NCBI GenBank assembly: GCA_015234045.1
Contig: JADFWU010000021.1
Location: forward strand, 1-49,588
Direction: 5' to 3'
From: Magnetococcales bacterium
GTDB taxonomy: Bacteria; Pseudomonadota; Magnetococcia; Magnetococcales; JADFWU01
DNA: 49,588 bases
The notes under the pieces are model-generated. The model did not search any database. It saw only the letters and a list, made by a program, of their open reading frames with translations, and had not been told where the DNA came from. This document shows positions 34,483-43,996 of the stretch, in pieces; within the stretch, counting starts at the first letter, position 1, and each line of letters opens with the position of its first letter. The position numbers and the translations under genes are program-made.

Positions 34483-35181
34483 TCAGTGTCCTAACAGGCC
34501 GTTTGCTGCCATGCTGTAGCTCTGTTCTCCTGCGACGATCAAGTGATCGGTTACGCCGATATCAATAGGAATCAATATCCTCTGCAAAATTCTGGTCAGA
34601 GAGATGTCCGCTGGAGAGGGATCAGGATTGCCAGATGGATGATTGTGGGCCAAAATAACATTGACCGCTTGATGTCGGAGTGCCGCCTCCACCACATCAC
34701 GGGGTTGAACGACGGCCTGGCGCGCAGTACCTTCTGAAATAAGGGCCGGAAAAATCAGCCGCATGCGGCTATCAAGACAGATAACATAAAAGACCTCTTT
34801 GGACCGTCCTGACATCAGGGGCGTGATATAGTCGAGTCGTGCTGGTACGGTGTCCAAAGACTGTTTGGCACGCAGTGCTCTATCAAACAGAAAGCGCCGC
34901 GTTAGTGCGGGAATCAGACCGAGAAATACCGCTGTCTGTCGTCCGATGCCTGTAACCGTGGTTAAATCGGCTGGATCGGCTTCCAGGACATTGGAGAGTG
35001 AGCCAAATCGTTTCAATAGCAGATGGGCAAGCTGATTGGTATCTTTGCGTGGTTGGGCAGAGAATAGGACCAGTTCAAGGACTTGGTGATCATTAAAATG
35101 CTCCAATCCTTCTTGGAGAAACCGTTGACGGAGTCGGTCACGGTGTCCTTGATGGACCAGTTGGTTTGATTTTTCGCCCAT
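34483..35181 (-). CDS. radC: RadC family JAB-domain protein
   Basis: A 232-aa RadC/UPF0758 protein. The N-terminal helical part contains a helix-hairpin-helix (TTVTGIGRQTAVFLG) and the C-terminal JAMM metalloprotease-like motif is AHNHPSGNPDPSPADISL (His179, His181, Asp192). The start at 35181 gives the family's normal N-terminus (HRDRLRQRFLQEG); the open frame upstream to 35265 is not needed. Despite the name, its role in DNA repair is disputed. It is convergent with the methyltransferase and divergent from dnaB. Confidence 0.9.
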   Translation of the reverse strand: MGEKSNQLVHQGHRDRLRQRFLQEGLEHFNDHQVLELVLFSAQPRKDTNQLAHLLLKRFGSLSNVLEADPADLTTVTGIGRQTAVFLGLIPALTRRFLFDRALRAKQSLDTVPARLDYITPLMSGRSKEVFYVICLDSRMRLIFPALISEGTARQAVVQPRDVVEAALRHQAVNVILAHNHPSGNPDPSPADISLTRILQRILIPIDIGVTDHLIVAGEQSYSMAANGLLGH

Positions 35182-35313
35182 AATTTTAATAAAGCCAAAT
35201 GTCTGAATGGTAGAACGGTTATCGTTAAAATAAATGAAATTTTCAAACAAGGCAAAAATTAGCATGCATGCTGCGATATATGCGGATCAATACCGAAACA
35301 AAGGGCGGGAAAG

Positions 35314-36777
35314 ATGACTGATGTGATTGATGCGGATCAGCACATGATGCATGACGATGAGATGGCGGACATGATGGATGATCGGTCGCTGGATGATGAT
35401 TACCTCTCTGCGGATGATTCGGGCGTGGACGGTGATGTCGCCAAACTGCGCCGGCCTCCGTTTTCGAAGGAAGCGGAACAGTCGGTGCTGGGGTCGGTCC
35501 TGTTGGATAATTCAGTGCTCGACAGCGTGGCAGAAGTGCTGAAAGCGGATGATTTTTACATCGGTGCTCACCGTGTTGCTTACGATGCGATGTTGGTGAT
35601 GAGTGAGCGTGGCGAGCCGATTGATCCTATCCTTTTGCAACAGTATCTCAAGAAGAACAAAGAGTTGGATTCAGTGGGAGGGCCAGCCTATCTTGCTGAA
35701 TTAGCTACAACGGTGCCAACCACTGCCAATGCACAGGCCTATGCACGTCTGGTTGTGGAGAAGTCGATTCTCCGGTCCTTGTCCAGAGAGGCTACTGCGA
35801 TTGTTGAGGATGTTTATCAAAGTGATCAACGGGTTGATGATATTCTGGATATGGCAGAGCAGCGTATTTTCAGCATTGCTGAAAATAAAGATCAGAGCCG
35901 TTCTGAATATTATAGCCTGAAGTCCGTTTTTGTACCGGTTTTTGAACGTATTGAAACATTGATGGAGAATAGTGCTGAAGTGACGGGTGTTACTTCGGGC
36001 TTTGTCGATTTGGATAAGCAGTTAACCGGTATGCAGCCTTCAGATCTATTGATTCTGGCAGGCCGTCCGGCCATGGGTAAGACATCGTTGGCCATGAACA
36101 TTGCCGCCAATGCCGCGTTGACCGATGAGACACCTGTTGCGGTTTTTTCATTGGAAATGTCCAAAGAGCAGTTGGCTATGCGTCTGCTCTCATCCGAAGC
36201 GCGAATCAATGCACAATCTCTGCGTACTGGCGATCTGCGCGGTGACGACTATCAAAAACTGACCATGGCGGCCAGTCGGTTGGGTGCGGCACCGATTTTT
36301 GTTGATGATACACCGGCGTTGTCGGTGATGGCGCTGCGGGCTAAGGCGCGACGGTTGAGGCGTGAGAAAAAAATTGGCTTGGTTGTGGTGGACTATCTTC
36401 AGTTGATGCAAGGCAGTGGAAAGAGTGATAACCGTACCCATGAGATCGGTCAGATCAGTCAAGGGTTGAAGGCGATTGCCAAAGAGTTGAACGTGCCTGT
36501 TATTGCTCTGTCTCAGCTGTCTCGTTCGGTGGAGAGTCGGACCGATAAACGGCCTATTCTATCAGATTTGCGTGAGTCTGGTTCCATTGAGCAGGATGCT
36601 GATGTGGTGATGTTTGTTTTCCGTGAAGAGTATTACAAGCCCAATGATCCCGAATTGATTGGCAAGGCAGAGTTGATTGTTGCCAAACAGAGAAACGGTC
36701 CAACCGGTGCGATCAATCTTTCATTTCTGCATCAATACACCCGGTTTGAGAACTTTGCCCAGCCAGATTATGGTTGA
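35314..36777 (+). CDS. dnaB: Replicative DNA helicase
   Basis: A 487-aa DnaB hexameric helicase. An N-terminal collar domain starts at about residue 45 (PPFSKEAEQSVLGSVLLDN). The RecA-like motor has Walker A GRPAMGKT (250-257), a Walker B-type LVVVDYLQLMQG, and the RESGSIEQDADVVMF motif near the end. The first 45 residues are a His/Met/Asp-rich acidic extension (HMMHDDEMADMMDD) not found in typical DnaB of about 450-470 aa. A GGGAAAG site immediately precedes the ATG, so the extension is probably translated. alr follows after 12 bases, the common dnaB-alr pairing. Confidence 0.95.
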   Translation: MTDVIDADQHMMHDDEMADMMDDRSLDDDYLSADDSGVDGDVAKLRRPPFSKEAEQSVLGSVLLDNSVLDSVAEVLKADDFYIGAHRVAYDAMLVMSERGEPIDPILLQQYLKKNKELDSVGGPAYLAELATTVPTTANAQAYARLVVEKSILRSLSREATAIVEDVYQSDQRVDDILDMAEQRIFSIAENKDQSRSEYYSLKSVFVPVFERIETLMENSAEVTGVTSGFVDLDKQLTGMQPSDLLILAGRPAMGKTSLAMNIAANAALTDETPVAVFSLEMSKEQLAMRLLSSEARINAQSLRTGDLRGDDYQKLTMAASRLGAAPIFVDDTPALSVMALRAKARRLRREKKIGLVVVDYLQLMQGSGKSDNRTHEIGQISQGLKAIAKELNVPVIALSQLSRSVESRTDKRPILSDLRESGSIEQDADVVMFVFREEYYKPNDPELIGKAELIVAKQRNGPTGAINLSFLHQYTRFENFAQPDYG

Positions 36778-36789
36778 GGGAAGCCTGTC

Positions 36790-37908
36790 ATGAACGCCGA
36801 AGATCGTCCGACCTGGCTTTCCGTGGATCTGGATGCTGTTGCCTTTAATTTTCATGTGGCAAAAACAGCGGTGGGCGATTCTTGCCAGATTCGACCTGTT
36901 ATCAAGGCGGATGCTTATGGTTTGGGCGCGATTCCTGTTGCCCGTCGTTTGAGACAGGAAGGGGTTGGTGGTTTTTGTGTGGCTTTGGTAGAAGAGGCTG
37001 TCGCGCTCAGAGAGGCCGGTATTCAAGAGTCAATGGTGGTGATGTCGGGTTTCTCACCTGCGCTGACTGAAAAAGTTGTCGCGTATCGTCTTGAACCTTT
37101 TTTGACTCGGGCTGAATATGGTTTGGCTGTGTCTCAGCGGGTATCCGGTTCTACAGTGGTGCCGGTTTATCTTAAAGTGGATACGGGAATGGGTCGGTTG
37201 GGCGTACCGTTGGATCAAGCGGTGGCCGTTTATGACAGTTGGACGCGATTTGAAGGGATTCATGTGGTGGGTGTGGTGTCGCACCTGGCGTGTGCTGATG
37301 ATCCTGATAATCCTGAGACTGATAGACAGATTAAGCGCTTTGCTTCATTGGTCGAGACGCTTCGACAGCGGAATCCTGATCTGGTCGCCTCCTTGTCTAA
37401 TAGCGCGGGCATTATGGCGCATCCGGGGGCGCATTTTGACTGGGTGCGTCCTGGTGTGATGCTGTATGGCGGCTCGCCTCTGTATCCGCACACCCATTGG
37501 CAAGCACTGGGTTTGAGGCAAACCATTCATTGGGTGAGTCATATTGTTCAGATTCAGAACCTGTCAGCCGGGCGTTCCCTTGGATATGGCCACACCTTTA
37601 CCGTACAGAGAGTCTCTCGTATCGCCTGGATTTCGGTGGGGTATGGTGATGGGTATAATCGACATCTGAGCAATCGGGGAGCGGTGGTTGTCGGTGGGGT
37701 GCGTTGTCCGGTAGTTGGACGGGTTTGCATGGATCTGATTGGGGTTGATGTTACGGATGTGCCAACAGCGTGCGCGGGTGATCCGGTTGCACTGCTTGGT
37801 GGGGACGCTCCTCGCATGGTCGCGCTTGATGAAATGGCTCAGTGGCTTGATACTCTCTCTTACGAAGTGAGTTGTGCAATCGGTCAGCGGGTGCCCAGGC
37901 GCTATTGA
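36790..37908 (+). CDS. alr: Alanine racemase
   Basis: A 372-aa PLP enzyme that interconverts L- and D-alanine for peptidoglycan. The PLP lysine is Lys39 (VIKADAYGLG), the second catalytic base Tyr266 (SLGYGHTFT), and the RVCMDLIGVDV strand and WVRPGVMLYG loop are as in the family. Length is standard. Co-transcribed after dnaB (12-base gap), with the next gene starting 1 base beyond its stop. Confidence 0.95.
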   Translation: MNAEDRPTWLSVDLDAVAFNFHVAKTAVGDSCQIRPVIKADAYGLGAIPVARRLRQEGVGGFCVALVEEAVALREAGIQESMVVMSGFSPALTEKVVAYRLEPFLTRAEYGLAVSQRVSGSTVVPVYLKVDTGMGRLGVPLDQAVAVYDSWTRFEGIHVVGVVSHLACADDPDNPETDRQIKRFASLVETLRQRNPDLVASLSNSAGIMAHPGAHFDWVRPGVMLYGGSPLYPHTHWQALGLRQTIHWVSHIVQIQNLSAGRSLGYGHTFTVQRVSRIAWISVGYGDGYNRHLSNRGAVVVGGVRCPVVGRVCMDLIGVDVTDVPTACAGDPVALLGGDAPRMVALDEMAQWLDTLSYEVSCAIGQRVPRRY

Positions 37909-37909
37909 C

Positions 37910-38293
37910 GTGAAAAAAATGCTACGAGAAATCACACAAAACCATCCTGATCATCCAACGCGCCGTTGGTTCCAAAGTCGTCAACTGGATCTGTTTGTCT
38001 GGATGGATGTTGGAGGTATCAATAGTTTTCAGCTGGCCTATGATCGCAATACATCAAATGAAGGCGTGTTGAGTTGGGAGGCAGGCGGCGTTTGTCAACA
38101 CAGCCGAGTGGATGACGGCGAAGGGTTGCCGTTTAAGAATCAATCACCGATGCTTGTGGCCAATGGTGTTGTGCCAATAGATCGGATCATTGACCAATTC
38201 CAGGCCTGTAGTGAGACGTTACCAACAGCAATGAGAACGACACTACTTGCAATTCTGAGTGAATATCGAAAAAATATGGACGTGCAAAGTTGA
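37910..38293 (+). CDS. Conserved-looking hypothetical protein
   Basis: A 127-aa soluble protein starting at GTG 37910, one base after alr; ATG at 37919 is an alternative. Core segments are RQLDLFVWMDVGGINSFQLA, VLSWEAGGVCQHSRVDDGE and PMLVANGVVPIDRIIDQF, suggesting a compact alpha/beta fold. No domain recognised. The near-zero gap implies co-transcription and perhaps translational coupling with alr. Confidence 0.7.
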   Translation: MKKMLREITQNHPDHPTRRWFQSRQLDLFVWMDVGGINSFQLAYDRNTSNEGVLSWEAGGVCQHSRVDDGEGLPFKNQSPMLVANGVVPIDRIIDQFQACSETLPTAMRTTLLAILSEYRKNMDVQS

Positions 38294-38362
38294 GTTTATG
38301 GTTGAGGGTTTTCATATCCGTGGCCGCAGATACAGCCATGGTGACTTTAAGGAGAGATGTTG

Positions 38363-39151
38363 ATGAAACGGATTCAGACAATAGCCGTGGCCGCTCTGGC
38401 TGTTTTAGCCCTTCCTTTTGCCGCAGTTGCGGGTAGTGACTCTCATGGTGGCAGCCATCATGCGGCCCATTGGGGCTATAGTGGGCCGACCGGCCCGCAA
38501 CATTGGGGTGACTTGGGCTATCCTACCTGTTCAGCAGGTACGCAACAGTCACCAATCGACATCAATAAAGTGCAGGCCGCTGCGCTGGATCCGATTCAGT
38601 TCAACTATCATGAAGCACCTATCAATGTGGTGAACAATGGTCACACCATTAAGTTCAGCTACAAGCCGGGAAGTTCCATCAGTGTTGGTGGTAAGGTGTT
38701 TGAATTGTTGCAGTTCCACATTCATGCGCCCAGTGAGCATACAGTGAATGGTCGTTCCATTCCCATGGAATTGCACCTTGTCCACAAGGCGGCTGATGGT
38801 CAGTTGGGTGTCGTTGGTATCCTGATGGAAGTGGCCGAGCATGCTGCACGCGGTTGTCACAATCCCACGCTGTCAAAAATCTTCAAAGCCATGCCTCAGC
38901 TTGAGGGGTTGAAGATGACCGGTTCCGTGACTATCAATGCCAATGATCTGTTGCCGGTGAATGGTGAGTACATCAACTATTCCGGCTCACTCACCACGCC
39001 TCCCTGTTCTGAACAGGTCAATTGGATGGTGATGCGTCAGCCTGTGGGTATCAGTCAAGCGCAGTTGGATGCCTTCTTGGCCATTTACAGTGGCAATAAT
39101 CGTCCGGTCCAGGGGCTGAACGAACGTCATCCAAAATTGGGTGGTCAGTAA
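38363..39151 (+). CDS. Alpha-type carbonic anhydrase, periplasmic
   Basis: A 262-aa exported zinc enzyme that hydrates CO2. The start at 38363 has AGGAGAG at ideal spacing; ATG at 38357 is too close. The signal peptide ends near AAVAG (residue 24), followed by a His/Ser/Gly-rich segment. Zinc ligands are His119, His121 (FHIHAPSEH) and His138 (MELHLVH). SPIDI, LTTPPCSEQVNW and Cys56 with the Cys of TTPPC, a likely disulfide, match bacterial alpha enzymes. It probably supplies or removes bicarbonate at the envelope. Monocistronic. Confidence 0.94.
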   Translation: MKRIQTIAVAALAVLALPFAAVAGSDSHGGSHHAAHWGYSGPTGPQHWGDLGYPTCSAGTQQSPIDINKVQAAALDPIQFNYHEAPINVVNNGHTIKFSYKPGSSISVGGKVFELLQFHIHAPSEHTVNGRSIPMELHLVHKAADGQLGVVGILMEVAEHAARGCHNPTLSKIFKAMPQLEGLKMTGSVTINANDLLPVNGEYINYSGSLTTPPCSEQVNWMVMRQPVGISQAQLDAFLAIYSGNNRPVQGLNERHPKLGGQ

Positions 39152-39172
39152 ACATCTTGTCAGATTTAGAGG

Positions 39173-39333
39173 TGTTGTGATTTCGCCTGAAATTTGAACA
39201 GTCAGCCGTTCCAGCTTTGGTGATGTTTTTGCTCTGATGATCTGCTTTGCATATCAAAAGCGGCGCAAAAACATCACCAGGGCATCCATTCAGGTTGTGA
39301 TTTATTGTCAAATTTTGGATCGAAATAAGGGCC
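39173..39333 (+). repeat. Family A repeat, copy 6 (full length, 161 bp)
   Basis: Very close to copy 3: TTTCGCCTGAAATTTGAACA at the left, the GTGATGTTTTTGCTCTGATG arm, GCGCAAAAACATCACCAGGG, and TTTTGGATCGAAATAA at the right end. It fills the gap between the carbonic anhydrase and zntB stop codons. Its right end merges into the terminator stem at 39327. Confidence 0.85.
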
Positions 39334-39349
39334 ACGGAAAATGGCCCTT
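39327..39349. terminator. Terminator hairpin between carbonic anhydrase and zntB
   Basis: AAGGGCC (39327-39333) pairs with GGCCCTT (39343-39349), with A/T on both sides. It overlaps the stop codon of zntB and lies about 180 bases beyond the carbonic anhydrase stop, so it may serve the two convergent genes. Confidence 0.5.
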
Positions 39350-40358
39350 AAAACCATTTCATCACTCTGGCCAGAATAACACCACCGACACCCAACAGTA
39401 CGGATACGCCTACAACCAGCCAGAAAGCCATGGGATTTTCCACGCCGGGCATTCCACCAACATTGATGCCGAGCAGGCCGGTTAGAAAGCTGAGTGGAAG
39501 GAATATGCCTGTTATCACGGTCAGGCGGTACATGGTGGCGTTCATTTTTTGATCGGATTGTCGGTTGAGTTCATCCTGAACCAATAGTGCCCGGTCTCGG
39601 TAGCTGTCCAGTTCATCGACATCCTGTTGCACACGGGCAACCACCTCTTGCAGCGTGCGTCGATGATTCTTGCTGAACCAGTTGCCGTGAATCTGCTGAA
39701 TTTCACCAAATACGCGGCGTTGTGGCGCAATATGGCGACGCAATAACAGAATATCCTGCCGCAGGGCGGAAAGCCGAGCGCCCAGGGATGTGTCGGCACT
39801 GCTTAGTGTCTCTTCTTCAAGTTGATCCAGTTTGTCATCCAGCCGTGTCAGCACCGGATCCATATTGGTGACTACATTGTGCATGATGCGTACAAGAAAC
39901 CCGCCGATGGTGTGCGGCATGCCGATGCCGGTATCAATGGAGCGTCGGACATCCGCCAAAGCCTGAAGCCGGTGTGAACGGATGGTGATGATCTGTTTTG
40001 AATCTGCCCAAATATTCAAAAACACCATGTCTTCAGGATCAGCCCCGGGATTCAGATTGACTCCGCGCAACGTTAAAAACAGTCCATCAGTACGATTGAT
40101 TAATCTGGGTTGGTTGTCTTCATCCATGAGATCCGCAGCGATCATGGGATCTAAGCCACTTTTTTGGCTCAACCAATCGCCTGCCTGTTCAGACAGGTGC
40201 AGGTGAATCCATGTCAAACTTGAGTCCAATGATTCCGTGTCAGATATTTCCTGCCAGGAAAGCGCATGCCATGCGTTTTCTGATGACAAACGGTAGGCGC
40301 AGATAAGTCCCTGTTCCTGATTGTTTGTAGGCACGGTCAAGTCTCCCAAAGCGGTCAT
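39348..40358 (-). CDS. zntB: ZntB/CorA-like divalent cation transporter
   Basis: A 336-aa CorA-superfamily transporter. A large N-terminal cytoplasmic domain is followed by two C-terminal membrane helices (TVITGIFLPLSFLTGLLGIN and AFWLVVGVSVLLGVGGVIL). The loop motif is GIN, as in zinc-transporting ZntB, rather than CorA's GMN. Its start overlaps the end of the mechanosensitive channel gene by 4 bases (ATGA), so the two are co-translated. Zinc is the likely ion, though family members move other divalent cations. Confidence 0.87.
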   Translation of the reverse strand: MTALGDLTVPTNNQEQGLICAYRLSSENAWHALSWQEISDTESLDSSLTWIHLHLSEQAGDWLSQKSGLDPMIAADLMDEDNQPRLINRTDGLFLTLRGVNLNPGADPEDMVFLNIWADSKQIITIRSHRLQALADVRRSIDTGIGMPHTIGGFLVRIMHNVVTNMDPVLTRLDDKLDQLEEETLSSADTSLGARLSALRQDILLLRRHIAPQRRVFGEIQQIHGNWFSKNHRRTLQEVVARVQQDVDELDSYRDRALLVQDELNRQSDQKMNATMYRLTVITGIFLPLSFLTGLLGINVGGMPGVENPMAFWLVVGVSVLLGVGGVILARVMKWF

Positions 40359-43300
40359 TGTTCAGTTGCAGGATCAGATCCTGTGCGGGTAAATTTGCCA
40401 TTGGCCAAAATTTCGGGTGAAATTGAGCGCAAATGTACATCCTGTTGAGGAAAGGGTATCTCAATGCCCAGTTCTTTGAAGCGTTTGTTGATCAATTTGT
40501 TGAGTCGATCGGTCAGTGGTGCCCGGTGTGATATCTCGCTCAAGAAAACCCGGAACTCGTAATCCAGGGAGTTGATGCCGTGCAGCATCAGCAGGGCTTG
40601 GGGTTTTGGGTCTTTTAAGATTTCCGGTTGTTCATCAGCAATTTTCAACAGTGTTTCCGTGACCAGATCCACATCGGTGCCATAGGCCACGCCTATCATA
40701 ATGACAAGTCGTGTTTTTGTGTCCTGAAGGGTCCAGTTTTTTACCTCTTGAGTGATGAGGCTTTTATTGGGGATCATCAGTTCATGATTATCCGGTGTCT
40801 GGATTGTGGTGGAGCGGATGTTGATTTTGGTCACCTTACCCATTTCCACACCAAGAATAATGGTGTCGCCCAGCCGGATGGGTCTTTCAACCAACAGGAT
40901 AATGCCGCTGACAAAGTTGGCGACAATCTCCTGAAGACCAAACCCCAAGCCAACCGACATGGCCGCAACCAGCCAACCAATTTGAGTAAGATTGAGCTTT
41001 AAAAAAGAGAAGGCTGTGAATAAGCCAATGAAGAAGACCAGATAGCGCGACATGGTGACAACCGCATATCGCATGCCCATCTCCATGTTGCTCCTGGAGT
41101 AGTACACGATATCGAATATCTTGGGCAGGTGCTTCACCAGCCAGAATACAAAAGTCAGAGTGGCAAAAAATTTGAACAGATCAGCCAATGTGACAAAGGT
41201 TAATTTACCGTCTGGACCGGTGGTGCTGTACAGAGAATAATCCTGTAGAACCTGGAATACGCTCTCATTGATGCCCCAATATCCACTGAGAAACCAGATG
41301 CCGAGAAAAATCGAAACAAGCCGGATTGTCCGGCGCATCCGATCCAGATAGAGCGCACGTGTTTCATAGCGTTGTTGGCCAGGGCCACTGCTGGTTTTTA
41401 TGCGTCGCTTTCTGCCAACAATCTGATTGATCAGGACCAGTACAGCATGGTTGACAATGGAGAGTAAACCAATTGTGCCAATGGTGAGTAACGTGTTACG
41501 TGCCAGATAACCGGCGCCAAACCGATATCCCATCACATCCAATACGATGATGGATAACATGTAGGCAAACCCGACCAGAGAGATCCAAGTCCAGTTGCGA
41601 GAAAGGAAGCCTGGTAAGGCTTTATTCTTATCCTTGTCTGAGACAGGCGGGTCGATCCATTGCTTCACCAATGGTGATTTGCGCCGTAACAGTCCGCTGA
41701 TGATCATTACCACCGACAATTCAAACAAGGTGTAGCCCAAACGGGGTAGAGAGACGAAATTGAACGGTGTCGAGCGAAAAATCATCCATGGTAAAAGGAA
41801 AATCAAATACGCAAGGGTTGCGATTCTGATTGCCCAATGAAAAACCGCACAGATCTCAGCGGATACCATTTCATAACGGCGCAATATACCGTCAAAGCCA
41901 AGAATGAAGCGGTTAATACGCCATAGCCAGATAAATATCGCAACATGAATCAAGGTTCGTTTTATTACCGTGCCAATGGCTGCTGGTAGTGTCAGATCAT
42001 TGATCAACAGCGCTGCCGCAACGATATACAACGGCAGTAGTGAACGGCGAAGAGCGCCACGTACCATGACGCGTGAGAATTGTACGGTTGCTTCTTTAGT
42101 GTTTTTCTGTTGTTTTTCTGCTTCCTGGTTCTTGTTGGTCAGTCGTTTTCGAAGATGGAACAGTATGATTGGTGACAGGATAAACAGAAAAAAGACCATC
42201 AGGAAAAAACGAGGCCGAACCAAGGCATCGCGGACCTGTTTGACTGTCTCGCTTGATAGAACCTCTGACCACCAATTGAACAGTGAATAGTGTTTTGTGC
42301 TGGAAAACACCTCAATCCACAACCGCTTTATATCGACCAGACCAAATGATTCAGCATCTTTGATCCAGAATATTTTCGATAGAATAAAGGCTTCCATCTC
42401 CTGTTGAATATCGCGCCGTTGGTGCGGTAATAACTGAATTTTTCTGCCTTGAGACTCCACTTCCATTAACACACGTTTCTCAATGAGGAGCTGTTCTCTG
42501 AGTTGGTCGTGGCGCTCATCGGCTTTTTTATTGAATGCTTTCTGTTGGTTGGTTGGAAGCGTTGTTACAACCTCTTCAAGTGCGTTTTTCCATGTGTCAC
42601 GCAGAGTTAACAGTACTTCATTGATTTCAAACAGGCGGTTTTTTTGTTCATCAATCTGTTGAAGCAGTGTCGTAAGGTTGAGTTGATCTGCGTTACGTTT
42701 GCGTTCTTCAAGTTTTCTAAAAGCGGTAATAAGTTCGTTGGAGGCGTTTTCTGTAATGCCGGATTGTTTGATCATTTCCTGAAGGGCGCTTAACTCCTCC
42801 CGTTCCGCTTTTAGCCGCTTCTCCTCCTGTGTGATGGAGCTGATCAGTTCGGTCTTTAACTTGTTGAGTTTAGCAATACGGTGTCGGATGCGGGCTGTGT
42901 TTGCTTCCCAACTGGCCAAAAACCGATCCTGTTCAGAGAGAACATCGGTCAATTTTTTCAGGCTTTGTTCCAGGTCTGTTTCCTGTCTTTGAATCTCAAC
43001 ATTTTGCTGAGATGCCATGGCTTGCTGATAGTCGTTGTAATGTTTCTCTTGGATTCTATGGCGAAGGATGGCGAGTTGCAGTTGTTGGTCTCTGGCGTTT
43101 AGCGTCTCTTTTTCAAATAACTGCTCTTCTTCTAGTAACCGTTTTTGATAGTCTGCGACCAGAAGAGTGAGTCGTGCGTTTTCCACTTGAAGTTGTAATA
43201 GTTGTCGTTTTTCGCCACTCTCTTTTGAGTGTAGTTCTTTGAACTTGTCATGGTTTTTATTCGCCGTCCGAATGAGATCCACAATCTCTTGATTTTGGTT

Positions 43301-43813
43301 GGCAGCGTTGGCAAGAAACGCTTGGCGCTGTTTTTGAAACTGGGTCAGACGATCCAGTTCTCCAACCGCGTTTTTTAGTTCTTGATCCGCTTGAGCCAAT
43401 CCGTTCATGGAAACCGACTTGATAATGCCTGGCTCAGGCATTTTCTCCAGGCGGTCCAACTCCTTACTGATGTTTTTTGAGTCGCTGAGGAGTTGCTGTT
43501 GAGTCTGTTTGAGTTCATTCAGGCGGGCGATAATCTGCCGAATCTCTTGCAGAAGCTGAAGTCTTTCCCGATAGACCGAGCGTTTCGCACCTTCGGGCGT
43601 GTTGTCCAACGCATCCTTGGGAATGGCGGACATCTCTTTTTGCCACGCGCTCTCCGCACTGCTCATCGCCTCTGTTGTCACCTCTTTCATCGACCAAATA
43701 GGCGGCGAGGTGGCTGAATCGCTGGTTGTTGTTGATTCATTGCTCAACACGGTTAACGGTGAGATCAGTATCAGCGCCAGGGCGATTGAAGATAAAAATC
43801 GTGAGAAAATCAT
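40355..43813 (-). CDS. MscK/MscM-like mechanosensitive channel
   Basis: A 1152-aa inner-membrane channel. A signal peptide (about 1-25) and a long periplasmic coiled-coil region (about 60-500) precede about 10 membrane segments and the MscS-type pore and vestibule near the C-terminus (LGFGLQEIVANFVSGIILLVERPIRLGDTI, split here as GFGLQEIVANFVSGI then RPIRLGDT). This is the MscK layout. It releases ions on osmotic downshock. The start at 43813 has TTGAGG upstream; TTG at 43825 is rejected. zntB overlaps its end by 4 bases. Confidence 0.9.
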   Translation of the reverse strand: MIFSRFLSSIALALILISPLTVLSNESTTTSDSATSPPIWSMKEVTTEAMSSAESAWQKEMSAIPKDALDNTPEGAKRSVYRERLQLLQEIRQIIARLNELKQTQQQLLSDSKNISKELDRLEKMPEPGIIKSVSMNGLAQADQELKNAVGELDRLTQFQKQRQAFLANAANQNQEIVDLIRTANKNHDKFKELHSKESGEKRQLLQLQVENARLTLLVADYQKRLLEEEQLFEKETLNARDQQLQLAILRHRIQEKHYNDYQQAMASQQNVEIQRQETDLEQSLKKLTDVLSEQDRFLASWEANTARIRHRIAKLNKLKTELISSITQEEKRLKAEREELSALQEMIKQSGITENASNELITAFRKLEERKRNADQLNLTTLLQQIDEQKNRLFEINEVLLTLRDTWKNALEEVVTTLPTNQQKAFNKKADERHDQLREQLLIEKRVLMEVESQGRKIQLLPHQRRDIQQEMEAFILSKIFWIKDAESFGLVDIKRLWIEVFSSTKHYSLFNWWSEVLSSETVKQVRDALVRPRFFLMVFFLFILSPIILFHLRKRLTNKNQEAEKQQKNTKEATVQFSRVMVRGALRRSLLPLYIVAAALLINDLTLPAAIGTVIKRTLIHVAIFIWLWRINRFILGFDGILRRYEMVSAEICAVFHWAIRIATLAYLIFLLPWMIFRSTPFNFVSLPRLGYTLFELSVVMIISGLLRRKSPLVKQWIDPPVSDKDKNKALPGFLSRNWTWISLVGFAYMLSIIVLDVMGYRFGAGYLARNTLLTIGTIGLLSIVNHAVLVLINQIVGRKRRIKTSSGPGQQRYETRALYLDRMRRTIRLVSIFLGIWFLSGYWGINESVFQVLQDYSLYSTTGPDGKLTFVTLADLFKFFATLTFVFWLVKHLPKIFDIVYYSRSNMEMGMRYAVVTMSRYLVFFIGLFTAFSFLKLNLTQIGWLVAAMSVGLGFGLQEIVANFVSGIILLVERPIRLGDTIILGVEMGKVTKINIRSTTIQTPDNHELMIPNKSLITQEVKNWTLQDTKTRLVIMIGVAYGTDVDLVTETLLKIADEQPEILKDPKPQALLMLHGINSLDYEFRVFLSEISHRAPLTDRLNKLINKRFKELGIEIPFPQQDVHLRSISPEILANGKFTRTGSDPATEQ

Positions 43814-43829
43814 GGAGGTCCTCAATGTT

Positions 43830-43936
43830 TAGGCGTAACGCAGTTGAGTGAATTGTGTCCCCGTCATTCCTGCTGAAGCGGGAATGACGGGGACACGCTT
43901 TGATGCCTTTTTAAAACGGCAATTGCGTAACGCCTA
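43830..43936 (+). repeat. Family B repeat, reference full copy (107 bp)
   Basis: Ends TAGGCGTAACGCA and, inverted, TAGGCGTTACGCA. The core is a perfect 16-bp stem (43855-43870 with 43881-43896) around a 10-base loop. AATGTT flanks both sides, a possible 6-bp target duplication, although it partly overlaps the symmetric ends. It lies 17 bases upstream of the channel start and downstream of the GluR0-like gene, so it could end that gene's transcript. Confidence 0.8.
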
Positions 43937-43996
43937 AATGTTGACTTGCTAACATAAACAGGGCTGGGATGTCTTTTATGTTCTTGATTATGAAAC

